From Nocardiopsaceae bacterium (GTDB taxonomy: Bacteria; Actinomycetota; Actinomycetes; Streptosporangiales; Streptosporangiaceae): a stretch of 40,742 nucleotides of DNA. Shown here one piece after another: positions 1 through 7,747 of the stretch (positions within the stretch are counted from its first letter, which is position 1; every line of letters starts with the position of its first letter). Position numbers and translations under genes: made by a program. The notes below the pieces were generated by a model, which saw only the letters and a program-made list of their open reading frames with translations, had not been told where the DNA came from and did not search any database. Location of the stretch: NCBI GenBank assembly GCA_017354375.1, contig JAFMRC010000008.1, positions 808-41,549 of the forward strand, read 5' to 3'.

Positions 1-147
1 GGGGCGGCCTGCGCGAGCGTTCGAGGGCGGCCCGCCCGATGCCCGCGGGTAGACCGCACCGAGGCTGCCGGCAACGGCAGTCCCAGATGGATGACCGTCG
101 CCCCGCTTGACGCGGGGGCACAGAACCCGGCCTACAGGCCGGCTCAC
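1..147 (+). ncRNA. rnpB: RNase P RNA, 3' end (5' part outside window)
   Basis: This is the 3' portion of the catalytic RNA of ribonuclease P, which trims the 5' leader of pre-tRNAs. Seen directly: GCGGGTAGACCGCA at about 45-58, a CTGCCG-GCAA-CGGCAG hairpin at 65-80 with a GNRA loop, AGATGGATGACCGTCG at 85-100, a CCCCGC/GCGGGG stem at 101-117, and ACAGAACCCGGCCTAC at about 121-136. These blocks occur in this order at the 3' end of bacterial type A RNase P RNAs, including those of Streptomyces and E. coli. The mature 3' end is placed near 147 by analogy, because its P1 pairing partner lies upstream of the window. It slightly overlaps the stop codon of the convergent gene ending at 144. Confidence 0.92.
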
Positions 148-626
148 CCATCATCTACGCCGCTGGCCTGTACATTCCGCTGTCCGATCAGGTCGAGCTT
201 GCTGAGTTCCTCGCGTGCGGCCTTGAGCAGCGATTCGAAGTCCAGGTAGCTGAGTTCGCCGGCGAGGTCCTTCAGCAGGGCGACCTGGGCCGCGGCGTTC
301 TCGTCCTCCTCGGCCTCGCTCCGGTCGGCTGGCGGGGGATTGATGCCGACCGCCGCCCCCATCAGGGCCTCGGCCATGCTCGGGCTGAACCCGGCCTGGT
401 CCCCGCCGTGCCGGATCCGGCTTCGCGCGACGAACCGGATGATGTCCGGCCGGGACTCGGTGTTCACGAACCGGTACTTGACCGCCGCGAGGAACACCGA
501 GCCGAGCAGGTACGCGAACGCGTCCTGCCATTCCGGGCTGGCGTTGTCGAGGATCCGGTCGAAGGCATCGTCGTCACCGGTTACCAGCGCGCGCAGCGCG
601 GTGACATGCTCGTCATCGATGTTCAT
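144..626 (-). CDS. Hypothetical protein, paralogue of the upstream gene
   Basis: A 160-residue soluble, acidic, mostly helical protein of a family I do not recognise. It resembles the protein encoded just upstream (623-1078). Both begin with a stretch of the form xALRAxxTGDxD or AELRAFLTGDMD, then have a segment with a KYRF or ENRF motif, and then a segment reading xDIIxFVxxxRxR. The start ATG at 626 overlaps the upstream stop codon as ATGA, so translation is probably coupled and the gene is last in a three-gene operon. No signal peptide, membrane helix or catalytic motif was seen. Its stop codon touches the 3' end of the convergent rnpB gene. Confidence 0.8.
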   Translation of the reverse strand: MNIDDEHVTALRALVTGDDDAFDRILDNASPEWQDAFAYLLGSVFLAAVKYRFVNTESRPDIIRFVARSRIRHGGDQAGFSPSMAEALMGAAVGINPPPADRSEAEEDENAAAQVALLKDLAGELSYLDFESLLKAAREELSKLDLIGQRNVQASGVDDG

Positions 627-1078
627 CGCGCGGCGCGCTGCCGGAGATACGCCGCCGTTACCTCTACGGCATGGGCGAGCAGGTCATCGACCTGGTTCTG
701 GGACTCATCAGTCTCGTGGGTGAGGGCGTACAGCATGGCGGTCTGCGCTCCTGCGCGGTCGCGGGCGTTCATGGAGGTTAGAAGGTCTTCATGGCCGGGG
801 GTGGCGCGGAGTACCTTCTCGGCGTCTTCGGCCGGGACGGTATCCGGCCCGATCGTGCGAACGCGCGCGTCCGAGACGAAGTCGATGATGTCTTCCGCGG
901 AAGGCTGCTTTCCGAACCGGTTTTCTACGGCCTTGGAACAAGCGGTTGTCAGCAGAATGGCGAATGCCCCCTTCGCGTCGGAGTCCTGAGTGCCATGCAA
1001 GCGGCGCCACGTGTCCATGTCTCCCGTCAGGAACGCTCGAAGCTCGGCTACTGCGCTGTCGATGGAGGAGGTGGTCAC
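623..1078 (-). CDS. Hypothetical protein, paralogue of the downstream gene
   Basis: A 151-residue protein of unknown family and second gene of the operon. It uses a GTG start at 1078 preceded by GAAGGGA about nine bases upstream, one base after the TAA stop of the preceding gene. It shares its plan with the next gene: AELRAFLTGDMD near residue 10, then ENRFGKQPSAEDIIDFVSDARVR in two blocks near residues 50-75. Tandem duplication is the simplest explanation. No enzymatic motif, signal peptide or membrane segment is visible. Close linkage with a tail-anchored-looking protein suggests a shared complex, but this is inference only. Confidence 0.8.
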   Translation of the reverse strand: MTTSSIDSAVAELRAFLTGDMDTWRRLHGTQDSDAKGAFAILLTTACSKAVENRFGKQPSAEDIIDFVSDARVRTIGPDTVPAEDAEKVLRATPGHEDLLTSMNARDRAGAQTAMLYALTHETDESQNQVDDLLAHAVEVTAAYLRQRAAR

Positions 1079-1079
1079 C

Positions 1080-2084
1080 TTAGCGATCCCTTCTACTGTG
1101 ACTGGCCAAGTGTCGTAGGCCCGTTATGGCTGCAACCATCATCAGGACCGTACTGCCGACTACATCGCTCACGTTGAGTCCCAGGGTTGGTGCCGCATCG
1201 TACGTTGAATGGCCGGAAGCGAGAGTATGCACGCCTGTTGGCTCCGGGCCGCGAGGAACAATGTCAGCGATCGCCGCTCCGACGCTACCGCTTGCGTCGT
1301 AGCCGTCATCGGCATCTTCGAGGAAGGAGTCAAAGGCCCGCCCTATCCTGCTCTCCGAAGGGTCGTCTTTCTCGCCCAGGTTTTGGGAGAAGGGGGCTTC
1401 GCCTCGCACCTTGTCGGCGAAGGTCCGCTGGTCGGTGGTGTCTCCGAGGTGCACGTCCGGGTTCTCGCCGAGCGTGTTGTCGCCGAGATCCCGCTGGTGC
1501 GGGAGGCCGGGGATGCCGAGCCGCCGGGGTGCCGTGGACTGGCCACCTTGCCTGTCCGTGACGCCCGCGGCCCGTACGGCTTCCCTGGATGCCCAGTCCA
1601 CCCCGTCGGTGTACATCACGATCGTCTGGTCGTGGAATGTCGAGGTTACGCGCCGGATCGGGTGCCTGGCGCCTCTGTCCCCCCGGTCTCCGCCGCCTCC
1701 GTCATCGCCGCCCTCGTCATCTCGGCTTCCGTCATCGCCTTCTCCATCCCCGCTTCTGCGATCGGCGGAACCGCCCCCATCTCCGGCCGCGCCGCGTCCG
1801 TCATCCCGGTCGCCGGTCGCGCGGCCCCCGTCATCCCGGCCCCCGCTCCCTCTGCCGCGGTCACCGGTGCCCGCCACGAGCCCGAGGCTGAGGAGCTGGT
1901 CGCCCTGCCCGACTGCGGTGTAGGCCTCGCGCCGGGTCATCCCCGGCGAGCGGTGGTCGGCCGAGGCGGGCACCGGGTTGAGGTCCGGGCCCAGCTCGCC
2001 GTACGGGTCGCCCTCCCGCGGCCGGTCCCCCCGGTCGCTTTTGCCCGGCCGGTCCGCGCCGCCGCCGGAAAGCTCGGAGCCCAT
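1080..2084 (-). CDS. Gly/Asp-rich low-complexity protein with C-terminal membrane helix
   Basis: A protein of about 334 residues, family unknown, first in a three-gene operon. The middle (roughly residues 75-145) is a low-complexity spacer built of DDGG, GDRD and RDDG units. The following part (TFHDQTIVMYTDGVDW and onward) has ordinary composition, and near the C-terminus VVGSTVLMMVAAITGL followed by basic residues looks like a tail anchor. ATG at 2084 was chosen because GGGAGGAGG lies about ten bases upstream. The frame stays open to a TTG at 2192, with another ATG at 2153, so the start is uncertain. A long open frame on the opposite strand exists, but codon usage and operon context favour this strand. 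Confidence 0.6.
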   Translation of the reverse strand: MGSELSGGGADRPGKSDRGDRPREGDPYGELGPDLNPVPASADHRSPGMTRREAYTAVGQGDQLLSLGLVAGTGDRGRGSGGRDDGGRATGDRDDGRGAAGDGGGSADRRSGDGEGDDGSRDDEGGDDGGGGDRGDRGARHPIRRVTSTFHDQTIVMYTDGVDWASREAVRAAGVTDRQGGQSTAPRRLGIPGLPHQRDLGDNTLGENPDVHLGDTTDQRTFADKVRGEAPFSQNLGEKDDPSESRIGRAFDSFLEDADDGYDASGSVGAAIADIVPRGPEPTGVHTLASGHSTYDAAPTLGLNVSDVVGSTVLMMVAAITGLRHLASHSRRDR

Positions 2085-2278
2085 GGCCGCCCGGCCTCCT
2101 CCCGCTATTCCGGCTGCCAGGCCGGAGCGCTCATCCCCCCGGGTCCCTTCCATCGTCGCGACCCACGGTAAGAACAGCGCGTAACATCCCAACTACGAAC
2201 GATACCGGCAAGGCGTTGCCATCCGCCACCATTCACAGTGATACGTCGGCAATCGGGCCTGCTTGCCGGCACTGTCCC

Positions 2279-3052
2279 TTATCCGAGTATTGCCTGCCGC
2301 CAGTGGTCTTCGTGCTGGGTGATGTAGGTGGTGTCTGCCTTCCACGCGTCGCCGTGGCCCTGTTGCCATAGCCGTGCCCAGGGCTGGGTACCTTGGGCGG
2401 CCTGCCGGGCGAGGAAGGTGTGCATGGCCTGGGTCCGGTGTCCGAGCAGCGGGATGATGTCCAGGCGCTGCTGTTCGGTGAGGCCGTAGGCGTCCGCGAT
2501 GAGGCGCAGTCGGCGGTCGGCGTCATCACGCTGGAAGGCCGGGTTCGCGCTCAGCGGCGCGAACCCGTGGGCGGCGTAGGCGAGGTCCCAAAGCCGGGTG
2601 CCCGGTGCGGCGGTGTCCCAGTCGATGAACGCCCACCGGTGGTCGCCGATGACGAGGTTCCAGGGTGCCAGGTCGTTGTGGGCAATGATCTCGTCCCCGT
2701 CGGCCGGGATGAGTGCCTGCCAGGGCGCGCTGGGCGGCGGGGTGAAGCTGGCGACGGCGTCGTGGAAGTCGCGGATGAGGCGGGCAGCGCGGCGGAGCGG
2801 GCTGTCGCCCTCGAGCAGGTGGAAGTGGCCTGGCCAGGCGATGGTGCCGGGGATAAAGGCCAGGACCTCGCGCCCGCGTTCGTCGATGCCCAGCGGCCGG
2901 GGCGCCCCGTGGAAGCCGACGTTGTGGAGATGGGTTAGCAGGGCGTGCACGGCAGGCGTCCAGGGGCCGGCCGGGCGGCGCACGGTATCGCCAGCGCGCA
3001 CCACCCCGCTGCTCATGTTTCCCCCGTTCAGCGGCATCTCGGTGCCTGTCAC
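2279..3052 (-). CDS. Aminoglycoside phosphotransferase (APH)-family protein
   Basis: A 257-residue kinase-fold protein of the APH/choline kinase superfamily, expected to phosphorylate a small hydroxylated molecule; the substrate is unknown. HNDLAPWN at residues 125-132 supplies the catalytic Asp (D127) and metal-binding Asn (N132), and IDWD at 143-146 is the second metal-binding motif. The N-terminal lobe (GDTVRRPAGPWTPAVHALL, DERGREVLAFIPG) matches a subgroup common in actinomycetes. GTG at 3052 is given as the start because the subgroup conserves the PLxGGN stretch before GVVRxGDTVRR. An ATG at 3016 with GGGGGA just upstream is a shorter alternative. Resistance to an antibiotic cannot be inferred from sequence alone. 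Confidence 0.85.
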   Translation of the reverse strand: MTGTEMPLNGGNMSSGVVRAGDTVRRPAGPWTPAVHALLTHLHNVGFHGAPRPLGIDERGREVLAFIPGTIAWPGHFHLLEGDSPLRRAARLIRDFHDAVASFTPPPSAPWQALIPADGDEIIAHNDLAPWNLVIGDHRWAFIDWDTAAPGTRLWDLAYAAHGFAPLSANPAFQRDDADRRLRLIADAYGLTEQQRLDIIPLLGHRTQAMHTFLARQAAQGTQPWARLWQQGHGDAWKADTTYITQHEDHWRQAILG

Positions 3053-3085
3053 GCTAATGAGTCAACCACGCCAGGGCGGGGTCTC

Positions 3086-3832
3086 TCACGGCTGGGATCG
3101 CAGCACGGCGACCTCGGGGAACTCCTCGGGCGAGCCGTAGCCGTGCTCGGCCAGCCAGCGGATGTTAGTCAGGCATCGCAACGACCACCATGCGCGGATG
3201 AGGTCGCGGTCGACGCCGGTGCCGTAGCAGGCGACGACGTCGCCAAGATGCTCCTTGTGCCCGAGCGTGAGGATGGCGATGTCGAAGAGCGCGTCGCCCT
3301 GGGCCGCCTCGGACCAGTCGACGATGCCGGTGACCTCGTCGCCGTCGACGAAGACGTGGTCGACCTGCAGGTCTCCGTGGATGAACGTCGGCGTCCACGG
3401 CCGGAGGGCAGTCTCGGCGAGCTGGCGGTTGCGCCTGACCAGGTCGGTGGGAAGGACGTTGTTCGCGACGAGCCACCCGCATTCGCCGTCGAGGCGCGAT
3501 GCGAGTTCCCCAGGGCTCCGGCCGGGCCATGGGGGCAGCGGCGCGTCGTGCAGCGCCCGTACTGCGGCACCCGCGGCGGCCCGCGCGGCCGGCGACGCGG
3601 TAGAGGGCTCGCCGAGGTGGCCGAGTGCCGTCCCGCCAACGGCGGTGAGTGCGAGCACGGGCGGCTTGCGCCACAGGATCTCCGGGGTCGGGACCGGCGC
3701 CATCGCCATCGCGTCGACCTCGACGTCGGTGCGCGCCTGATCAGCGTCGATCTTCAGGAACACGTCGCCTACGCGCAGGGTCGCGCGCTCGCTATGGGCC
3801 ACGACGACTTCGACCTCTCCCATGCCGGCCAT
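3086..3832 (-). CDS. APH-family phosphotransferase coupled to the upstream regulator
   Basis: A 248-residue APH-fold protein. FIHGDLQVDHVF near residues 150-161 gives catalytic D154. The usual metal-binding Asn five positions later is His (H159), an unusual change. GIVDWSE at 169-175 is the second metal site. The start at 3832 lies seven bases after the stop of the HTH/NB-ARC/TPR gene, so the two are probably co-transcribed and translationally coupled; ATG at 3823 is an alternative. The Asn-to-His change could mean altered metal use or weak catalysis. Substrate unknown. Confidence 0.85.
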   Translation of the reverse strand: MAGMGEVEVVVAHSERATLRVGDVFLKIDADQARTDVEVDAMAMAPVPTPEILWRKPPVLALTAVGGTALGHLGEPSTASPAARAAAGAAVRALHDAPLPPWPGRSPGELASRLDGECGWLVANNVLPTDLVRRNRQLAETALRPWTPTFIHGDLQVDHVFVDGDEVTGIVDWSEAAQGDALFDIAILTLGHKEHLGDVVACYGTGVDRDLIRAWWSLRCLTNIRWLAEHGYGSPEEFPEVAVLRSQP

Positions 3833-3839
3833 TATCGCG

Positions 3840-6191
3840 TTACCGATTGTCCAGGTCGGCGAGCTTGGCGCGGATCTCGTCGGCGTCGGGACGCTGCAGG
3901 TCGTCGAGGATAGCGAGCGCCTCCTGCCAGGACTCTCGCGCCTGCGCCAGGTCCCCGGCGGCATAATGGATGTCGCCAAGGTGAATGAGAGCTTCTGCCT
4001 CACCCTCGCGATCGCCGATTTCCCGGGCGATACCGAGCGCGTGCTCATAGCAGGAGATAGCTTCGCCAAAATTGCCCAGATGGTGCTCGGCGTAACCCAG
4101 GCTGTCCCAGGTATGTCCCTCAAGCCTGCGGTGGCCGGTTTCCGCGCTGAGGGCGAGCGCCTGCCGGCAGAACGCGCGGGCCTGCTCGTAGTCACCGAGA
4201 AGGCCGTGGGACCAGCCCACGCCGTTGAGCGCCACGGCCTCTCCGCCCTTGTCGCCGGAGGCCCGGTACAGGAGAAGCGCTTGCTCTGCGTGGCCGAGTA
4301 CGTCGGCGTGGCGGCCCTGGCGTTCGGCGAGCACGCCAAGGCTTTGATGCACCCTGGCCTCTCCGAGGCGGTCGCCGAGCTGCCGGTACAGCGTGAGGCT
4401 GCTGGAGAAGTGGACATGAGCCTGATCGTGGTCGCCAAGGTTGGAGCAGGCATTTGCCAGCAGGCGGCTGGACACGGCTTGCCCGGCGGTGTCGCCGAGG
4501 CGTGTCGCGGCGGCCAGCGCCGTGCGCAGGGTATCCGCCCGTTCTCGCCAGTGGCCACGGTCAGCCAGGAAGGGCGACATGGCCCAGGGGAGCTGCCAGG
4601 CGTGGCTGCCGAACCCGCCGCCGTCGGCGAGGGTGACGGCGGCGAGCAGTACCTGGTGCTCGGCCTCGAACCAGGCCAGCGCCTCCCGGTGGCCGGCGGG
4701 CTGCTCCGGGACGACTCCGGGTCCGGGCGGGACCAGGGCGACCGGCTCCTGCACCGGGCTGAGCACCAGGCCAGCGTGGGAGGCGCTGTGCAGGTAGTGG
4801 TCGAGGAACCGGCCGGTGGCGGCCTCGCGGACGGGCTCGCTGTCGGTGTCGCGGGCGAGGTCGGCGGCGTAGGCGCGCAGCAGGTCGTGGAAGGTGTACC
4901 GGCCCGGCGCGTGCTCGGCGACCAGGTGCGCGCGGGCCAGTTCGCCCAGCATTCGCCGGGTCTCCGGTTGGCCGGCCGCGGCCAGGCTGGCGGCGGCCGG
5001 GACCGAGATGTCCGGGCCGGGGTGCAGGCCCAGCAGCCGGAACAGTCGCGCCGCCTCGCCGCTGAGCTGCCGGTAGGACCAGGAGAACACGGCCCGCACG
5101 CTGGCCGCCGGGTCACCGGCGTCGAGTGCGTCCAGGCGGCCGATGGTGTCGCGTAGCTCGACGGCCAGCGCGGCCAGCGGGAACCCGGGCCGGGCGGCGG
5201 CACGGGCCGCGGCGACCGCGAGCGCGAGTGGCAGGCACGAGCACTGCGTGGCGATCTCGGGTGTCGCGTCCGGTTCGGCCCCGGCCCGGTCGGCGCCGAG
5301 CCGGGCGACCAGGAGTTGTACCGCCTCTTCATGGGGCAGGACGTCGAGGGGCAGCAGCCTGGCGCCTTCGGCGGCGGCCAGCCCGCCTAGCTGGCTACGG
5401 CTGGTGACCAGCACCAGGCTGCCGGGACTGGCCGGCAACAGCGGCCGCACCTGAGCCTCGTCGCGGGCGTTGTCCAGGACGATCAGCATCGTGCGGTCGG
5501 CCAGCAGGCCGCGGTACATGTCCGCCTGCGCACGGGTTGTGGGCGGGACGCGTTCGGGGGGCACGCCCAGGGCGTCCAGGAATCCCCGGATCGCCGCCTC
5601 CGGGGGGACAGGGGTGCCGGAGGGGCCGAACCCGCGCAGGTTCACGTGCAGCAGCCCGTCGAGGAACCGGCCTGCCACCTGGTGGGCCCAGTGCAGCGCC
5701 AGCGCGGTCTTGCCGACCCCGGCCGTGCCGCCGATCGCGGAGATCACCACCGTGCCCGGCGCGCCGCCGTCGGCGGCCTCATCCAGCAGCCTGGCCAGCT
5801 CCGCCAGCTCTTTTGCCCGGCCGGTGAAATGCCGGACCGCGGCGGGCAGCTGCCGCGGGACGACCCGCTCGGCAGGCTCGCCTGCCCGCTGGGAAACCGG
5901 GACGGGGGTAATCGCCTTCTGGACCTGCGGCACGCGGCGGGGAGCCGCGTTCATGAACCGCGCGGCGGCCTCATCATTGAGGTTCAGCGCCTTCGCGAGC
6001 CGGCGGACCGAGTCGCGGTATGGCCAAGTGGTGCGACCGCGTTCCTGGTCGCTGATCGCGCGCACGCTCAGCCCCGACCGCTCGGCCAGCTCTTCCTGGG
6101 TCAGCCCGGCCTCAGCACGGTACCGGCGCAGCAGGACAGCAAACTCGGTGTCGGCACCTGGCCCGGGGTATCCCCCTTCAGCGGCATTCAT
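3840..6191 (-). CDS. HTH / NB-ARC / TPR transcriptional regulator
   Basis: A 783-residue signal-integrating regulator of the STAND type common in Streptomyces relatives. An XRE-type helix-turn-helix covers about residues 15-72 (LTQEELAERSGLSVRAISDQE). An NB-ARC ATPase follows, with Walker A GGTAGVGKT at 154-162, Walker B MLIVLDNA at 235-242 and LVTSRS at 261-266. The C-terminal third is a run of tetratricopeptide repeats, expected to be the ligand or partner sensor. Such proteins are thought to be inactive until a signal lets the ATPase domain oligomerise. ATG at 6191 was chosen over upstream in-frame starts because GGAGG sits five bases before it and the HTH follows directly. A perfect palindrome lies about 60 bases upstream. 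The gene is followed at once by an APH-like gene. Confidence 0.93.
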   Translation of the reverse strand: MNAAEGGYPGPGADTEFAVLLRRYRAEAGLTQEELAERSGLSVRAISDQERGRTTWPYRDSVRRLAKALNLNDEAAARFMNAAPRRVPQVQKAITPVPVSQRAGEPAERVVPRQLPAAVRHFTGRAKELAELARLLDEAADGGAPGTVVISAIGGTAGVGKTALALHWAHQVAGRFLDGLLHVNLRGFGPSGTPVPPEAAIRGFLDALGVPPERVPPTTRAQADMYRGLLADRTMLIVLDNARDEAQVRPLLPASPGSLVLVTSRSQLGGLAAAEGARLLPLDVLPHEEAVQLLVARLGADRAGAEPDATPEIATQCSCLPLALAVAAARAAARPGFPLAALAVELRDTIGRLDALDAGDPAASVRAVFSWSYRQLSGEAARLFRLLGLHPGPDISVPAAASLAAAGQPETRRMLGELARAHLVAEHAPGRYTFHDLLRAYAADLARDTDSEPVREAATGRFLDHYLHSASHAGLVLSPVQEPVALVPPGPGVVPEQPAGHREALAWFEAEHQVLLAAVTLADGGGFGSHAWQLPWAMSPFLADRGHWRERADTLRTALAAATRLGDTAGQAVSSRLLANACSNLGDHDQAHVHFSSSLTLYRQLGDRLGEARVHQSLGVLAERQGRHADVLGHAEQALLLYRASGDKGGEAVALNGVGWSHGLLGDYEQARAFCRQALALSAETGHRRLEGHTWDSLGYAEHHLGNFGEAISCYEHALGIAREIGDREGEAEALIHLGDIHYAAGDLAQARESWQEALAILDDLQRPDADEIRAKLADLDNR

Positions 6192-6250
6192 CACGCCTCC
6201 AGGCGATGACGGGAGCCGGTGATAGCGCTGCGCTGCGCACTGGCAATCGT

Positions 6251-6276
6251 ACCGGCAGTCGTGCCGGACTGCCGGT
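6251..6276. promoter_or_regulatory. Perfect 10-bp inverted repeat upstream of the HTH/NB-ARC/TPR gene
   Basis: ACCGGCAGTC (6251-6260) and GACTGCCGGT (6267-6276) are exact reverse complements separated by six bases. The centre lies about 72 bases upstream of the regulator start, where an operator would be expected. The probable ligand is the regulator itself (autoregulation), which is inference. An RNA hairpin in the leader is the alternative. Confidence 0.5.
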
Positions 6277-6438
6277 AAGTCCGCAGGCCCGGCTTCATGG
6301 CCTTCGCCCGGCGTGGCGGCCAGCCTGGAAGCGGCCCGGGTTCGCGCGGGGGCCCGGGCCACCCACGGGGAAACGCGCCCAGAACGCCATCGCCGCCATA
6401 GCCGCCATCGTCGGCCCGGAGCGCGCGGCGGGATTTCT

Positions 6439-6444
6439 TATAAT
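6439..6444 (+). promoter_or_regulatory. Candidate -10 box for the DoxX gene
   Basis: A perfect TATAAT stands in a short AT-rich island within GC-rich DNA, 97 to 126 bases upstream of the possible DoxX starts. No good -35 hexamer is present 16-19 bases upstream, so this is a tentative call. Confidence 0.35.
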
Positions 6445-6564
6445 CTTCAGATTTTTTGCTGGCACTCTTTGCTGATGCAGAAGATTCGGAATCCAGAGAA
6501 AAGGCAGAGGAAGCGGTCAGTAAGCTAGTGTAGGATTCCGATGAAATTCCAGAAGAAGGAGAAA

Positions 6565-7083
6565 ATGGGAATGTTCGATTTCGCTGGCAGATTCCCGCGC
6601 AGGATCCATTCTAGCTGGCGTTCGGTTGACACTGCCGCGCTGGTCATGCGCGTCGTGCTGGGGATCTGCTTCATCCTCCACGGTGGGCAGAAGCTGTTCG
6701 GCTTGTTCGGGGGGCCCGGCATCGGGGGGACGGCGGGATTCTTCGCCACCGCCGGCATTCCGGTACCGGAGGCATCCGCCTACGTGGCCGCGATCCTCGA
6801 GTTCTTCGGAGGCATCGCGCTCCTGGTGGGGTTCCTTACCGTCGCCTTGTCAGCCGCCCTGATCATCGACATGATCCTGGCGATCGCGACCGTCACCTTC
6901 TCCGCGGGCTTCTTCGGCGGCTGGGAGCTGAACTTCTACCTGATCGCCCTGCTCGCGGCCCTGCTGCTGACGGGTCCCGGCGCGTGGAGCGCCGATTCGG
7001 CGCTCGGCCTCACGCGGCGGCGCTCCCCGGCCCCGGCGGCCGTGCCATCACAGCAGGAAGGCCAGGCTGAAGCCCGGGCCTGA
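6565..7083 (+). CDS. DoxX family membrane protein
   Basis: A 172-residue integral membrane protein of the DoxX family. The N-terminal half carries VMRVVLGICFILHGGQKLFGLFGGPG, typical of the family's first helix and loop when read in two pieces, followed by three more hydrophobic helices (AAILEFFGGIALLVGFLTV, ALIIDMILAIATVTF, FYLIALLAALLLTGPG). Family members have been linked to quinone or redox processes and oxidative stress, but this protein's role is not known. ATG at 6565 was chosen because AAGAAGGAG lies just upstream. In-frame ATGs at 6541 and 6571 are possible. The C-terminus is a Pro/Ala-rich cytoplasmic tail. The next gene starts three bases downstream. Confidence 0.85.
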   Translation: MGMFDFAGRFPRRIHSSWRSVDTAALVMRVVLGICFILHGGQKLFGLFGGPGIGGTAGFFATAGIPVPEASAYVAAILEFFGGIALLVGFLTVALSAALIIDMILAIATVTFSAGFFGGWELNFYLIALLAALLLTGPGAWSADSALGLTRRRSPAPAAVPSQQEGQAEARA

Positions 7084-7086
7084 ACC

Positions 7087-7710
7087 ATGATCTCCCTCCC
7101 CGGTAGGATGGCTTTGGTGCGCGACGTCAGGGTTCTGCTGATTGGCGGGACGTCGCACGTGGGGAAATCTACGTTGGGCCGGGCACTGGCGGCGAAGCTC
7201 GGCGGGGAGTACATGTCGACTGACAGCCTCGCCCGGCATCCCGGTCGGCCCTGGGCAACAAGCAGCGGGCCATTCCCCGGGCACCTGAGGACCCATTACC
7301 TCTCCCTGTCGGTTGACGAGCTCACCACCGAGCAACTACGCCATTACCAGCGACTATGGCCCCGCATCAAGGCAATGGCAGCCGCGCGGGCGGCGGACAC
7401 CGGTGCCGGCCGGCTCATCCTGGAGGGATCCGGCGTGCTGCCGCGGCATGCTGCCGCCCTGGAAAGCTCGGCAGCGGTATGGCTCACCGCCAGCGCCGAC
7501 GTTCTGCGGGACCGGATCTACTCGCAGAGCCGCTTCCATGAGCTGGCCCCCGAGGAGAAGGCCATCGTCGAGAAGTTCCTGGGACGGACTAAGCGGTTCG
7601 ACCAGCTCATCCTCAACGTCGTCACCAGCCTCGGACTTGCCAGCGTCGACACCAGCACCGCACCCCCAACGGCCGAACTGGTGGAGCAATGCCTCCGGGC
7701 AATCGGCTGA
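7087..7710 (+). CDS. P-loop kinase-like protein (2-phosphoglycerate kinase-like)
   Basis: A protein of about 207 residues with a P-loop NTPase fold. GGTSHVGKST near residues 20-29 is Walker A, followed by LGRALAAKLGGEYMSTDSLAR, the nucleoside/2-phosphoglycerate kinase-like pattern in which an Asp follows the first strand-helix unit. LILEGSGVLP near residues 115-124 resembles the EG(S/T) motif of this group, and AAVWLTA with a later RFHELAPEEK segment fits a lid region. The substrate is unknown. The start is uncertain: ATG 7087, ATG 7108 and GTG 7117 are in frame, and the last leaves only two residues before the first strand. It follows DoxX by three bases, probably in one transcript. Confidence 0.75.
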   Translation: MISLPGRMALVRDVRVLLIGGTSHVGKSTLGRALAAKLGGEYMSTDSLARHPGRPWATSSGPFPGHLRTHYLSLSVDELTTEQLRHYQRLWPRIKAMAAARAADTGAGRLILEGSGVLPRHAAALESSAAVWLTASADVLRDRIYSQSRFHELAPEEKAIVEKFLGRTKRFDQLILNVVTSLGLASVDTSTAPPTAELVEQCLRAIG

Positions 7711-7747
7711 CGGCAACTTCCCGGGGAAAGCGAGCGTTGAGCTGGTC

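Larger units (their letters stand above)
6192..6564. other. Divergent intergenic region with a palindrome and an AT-rich promoter
   Basis: No gene was recognised in these 373 bases between the minus-strand regulator and the plus-strand DoxX gene. The left part is GC-rich and holds the 26-base inverted repeat annotated separately. The right part turns abruptly AT-rich from about 6430 and contains TATAAT at 6439. AATCTTC at 6442-6448 and GAAGATT at 6480-6486 form a loose inverted pair around a 31-base loop. The leader from TATAAT to the DoxX start is about 100 bases. Confidence 0.7.

Noticed and set aside
1209-2171. Long plus-strand open frame opposite the Gly/Asp-rich gene
   Set aside because: Ala/Val/Pro-rich mirror of the minus-strand codons, with no ribosome-binding site and no operon partners; the minus strand fits the neighbouring genes.
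2200-2278. Terminator and promoter between the Gly/Asp-rich gene and the first APH gene
   Set aside because: GGCAA-GGCG-TTGCC at about 2209-2222 is a short five-pair stem only; no convincing -10/-35 pair, so not listed as a feature.
3822-5156. 444-codon plus-strand open frame inside the STAND regulator gene
   Set aside because: Antisense mirror of TPR codons in high-GC DNA; the minus strand has clear HTH, NB-ARC and TPR motifs.
3833-5332. Long N-terminal extension of the APH-like gene ending at 3086
   Set aside because: The extension is a shifted frame of the regulator gene, rich in Ser/Pro/Arg; the APH fold begins at about 3832.
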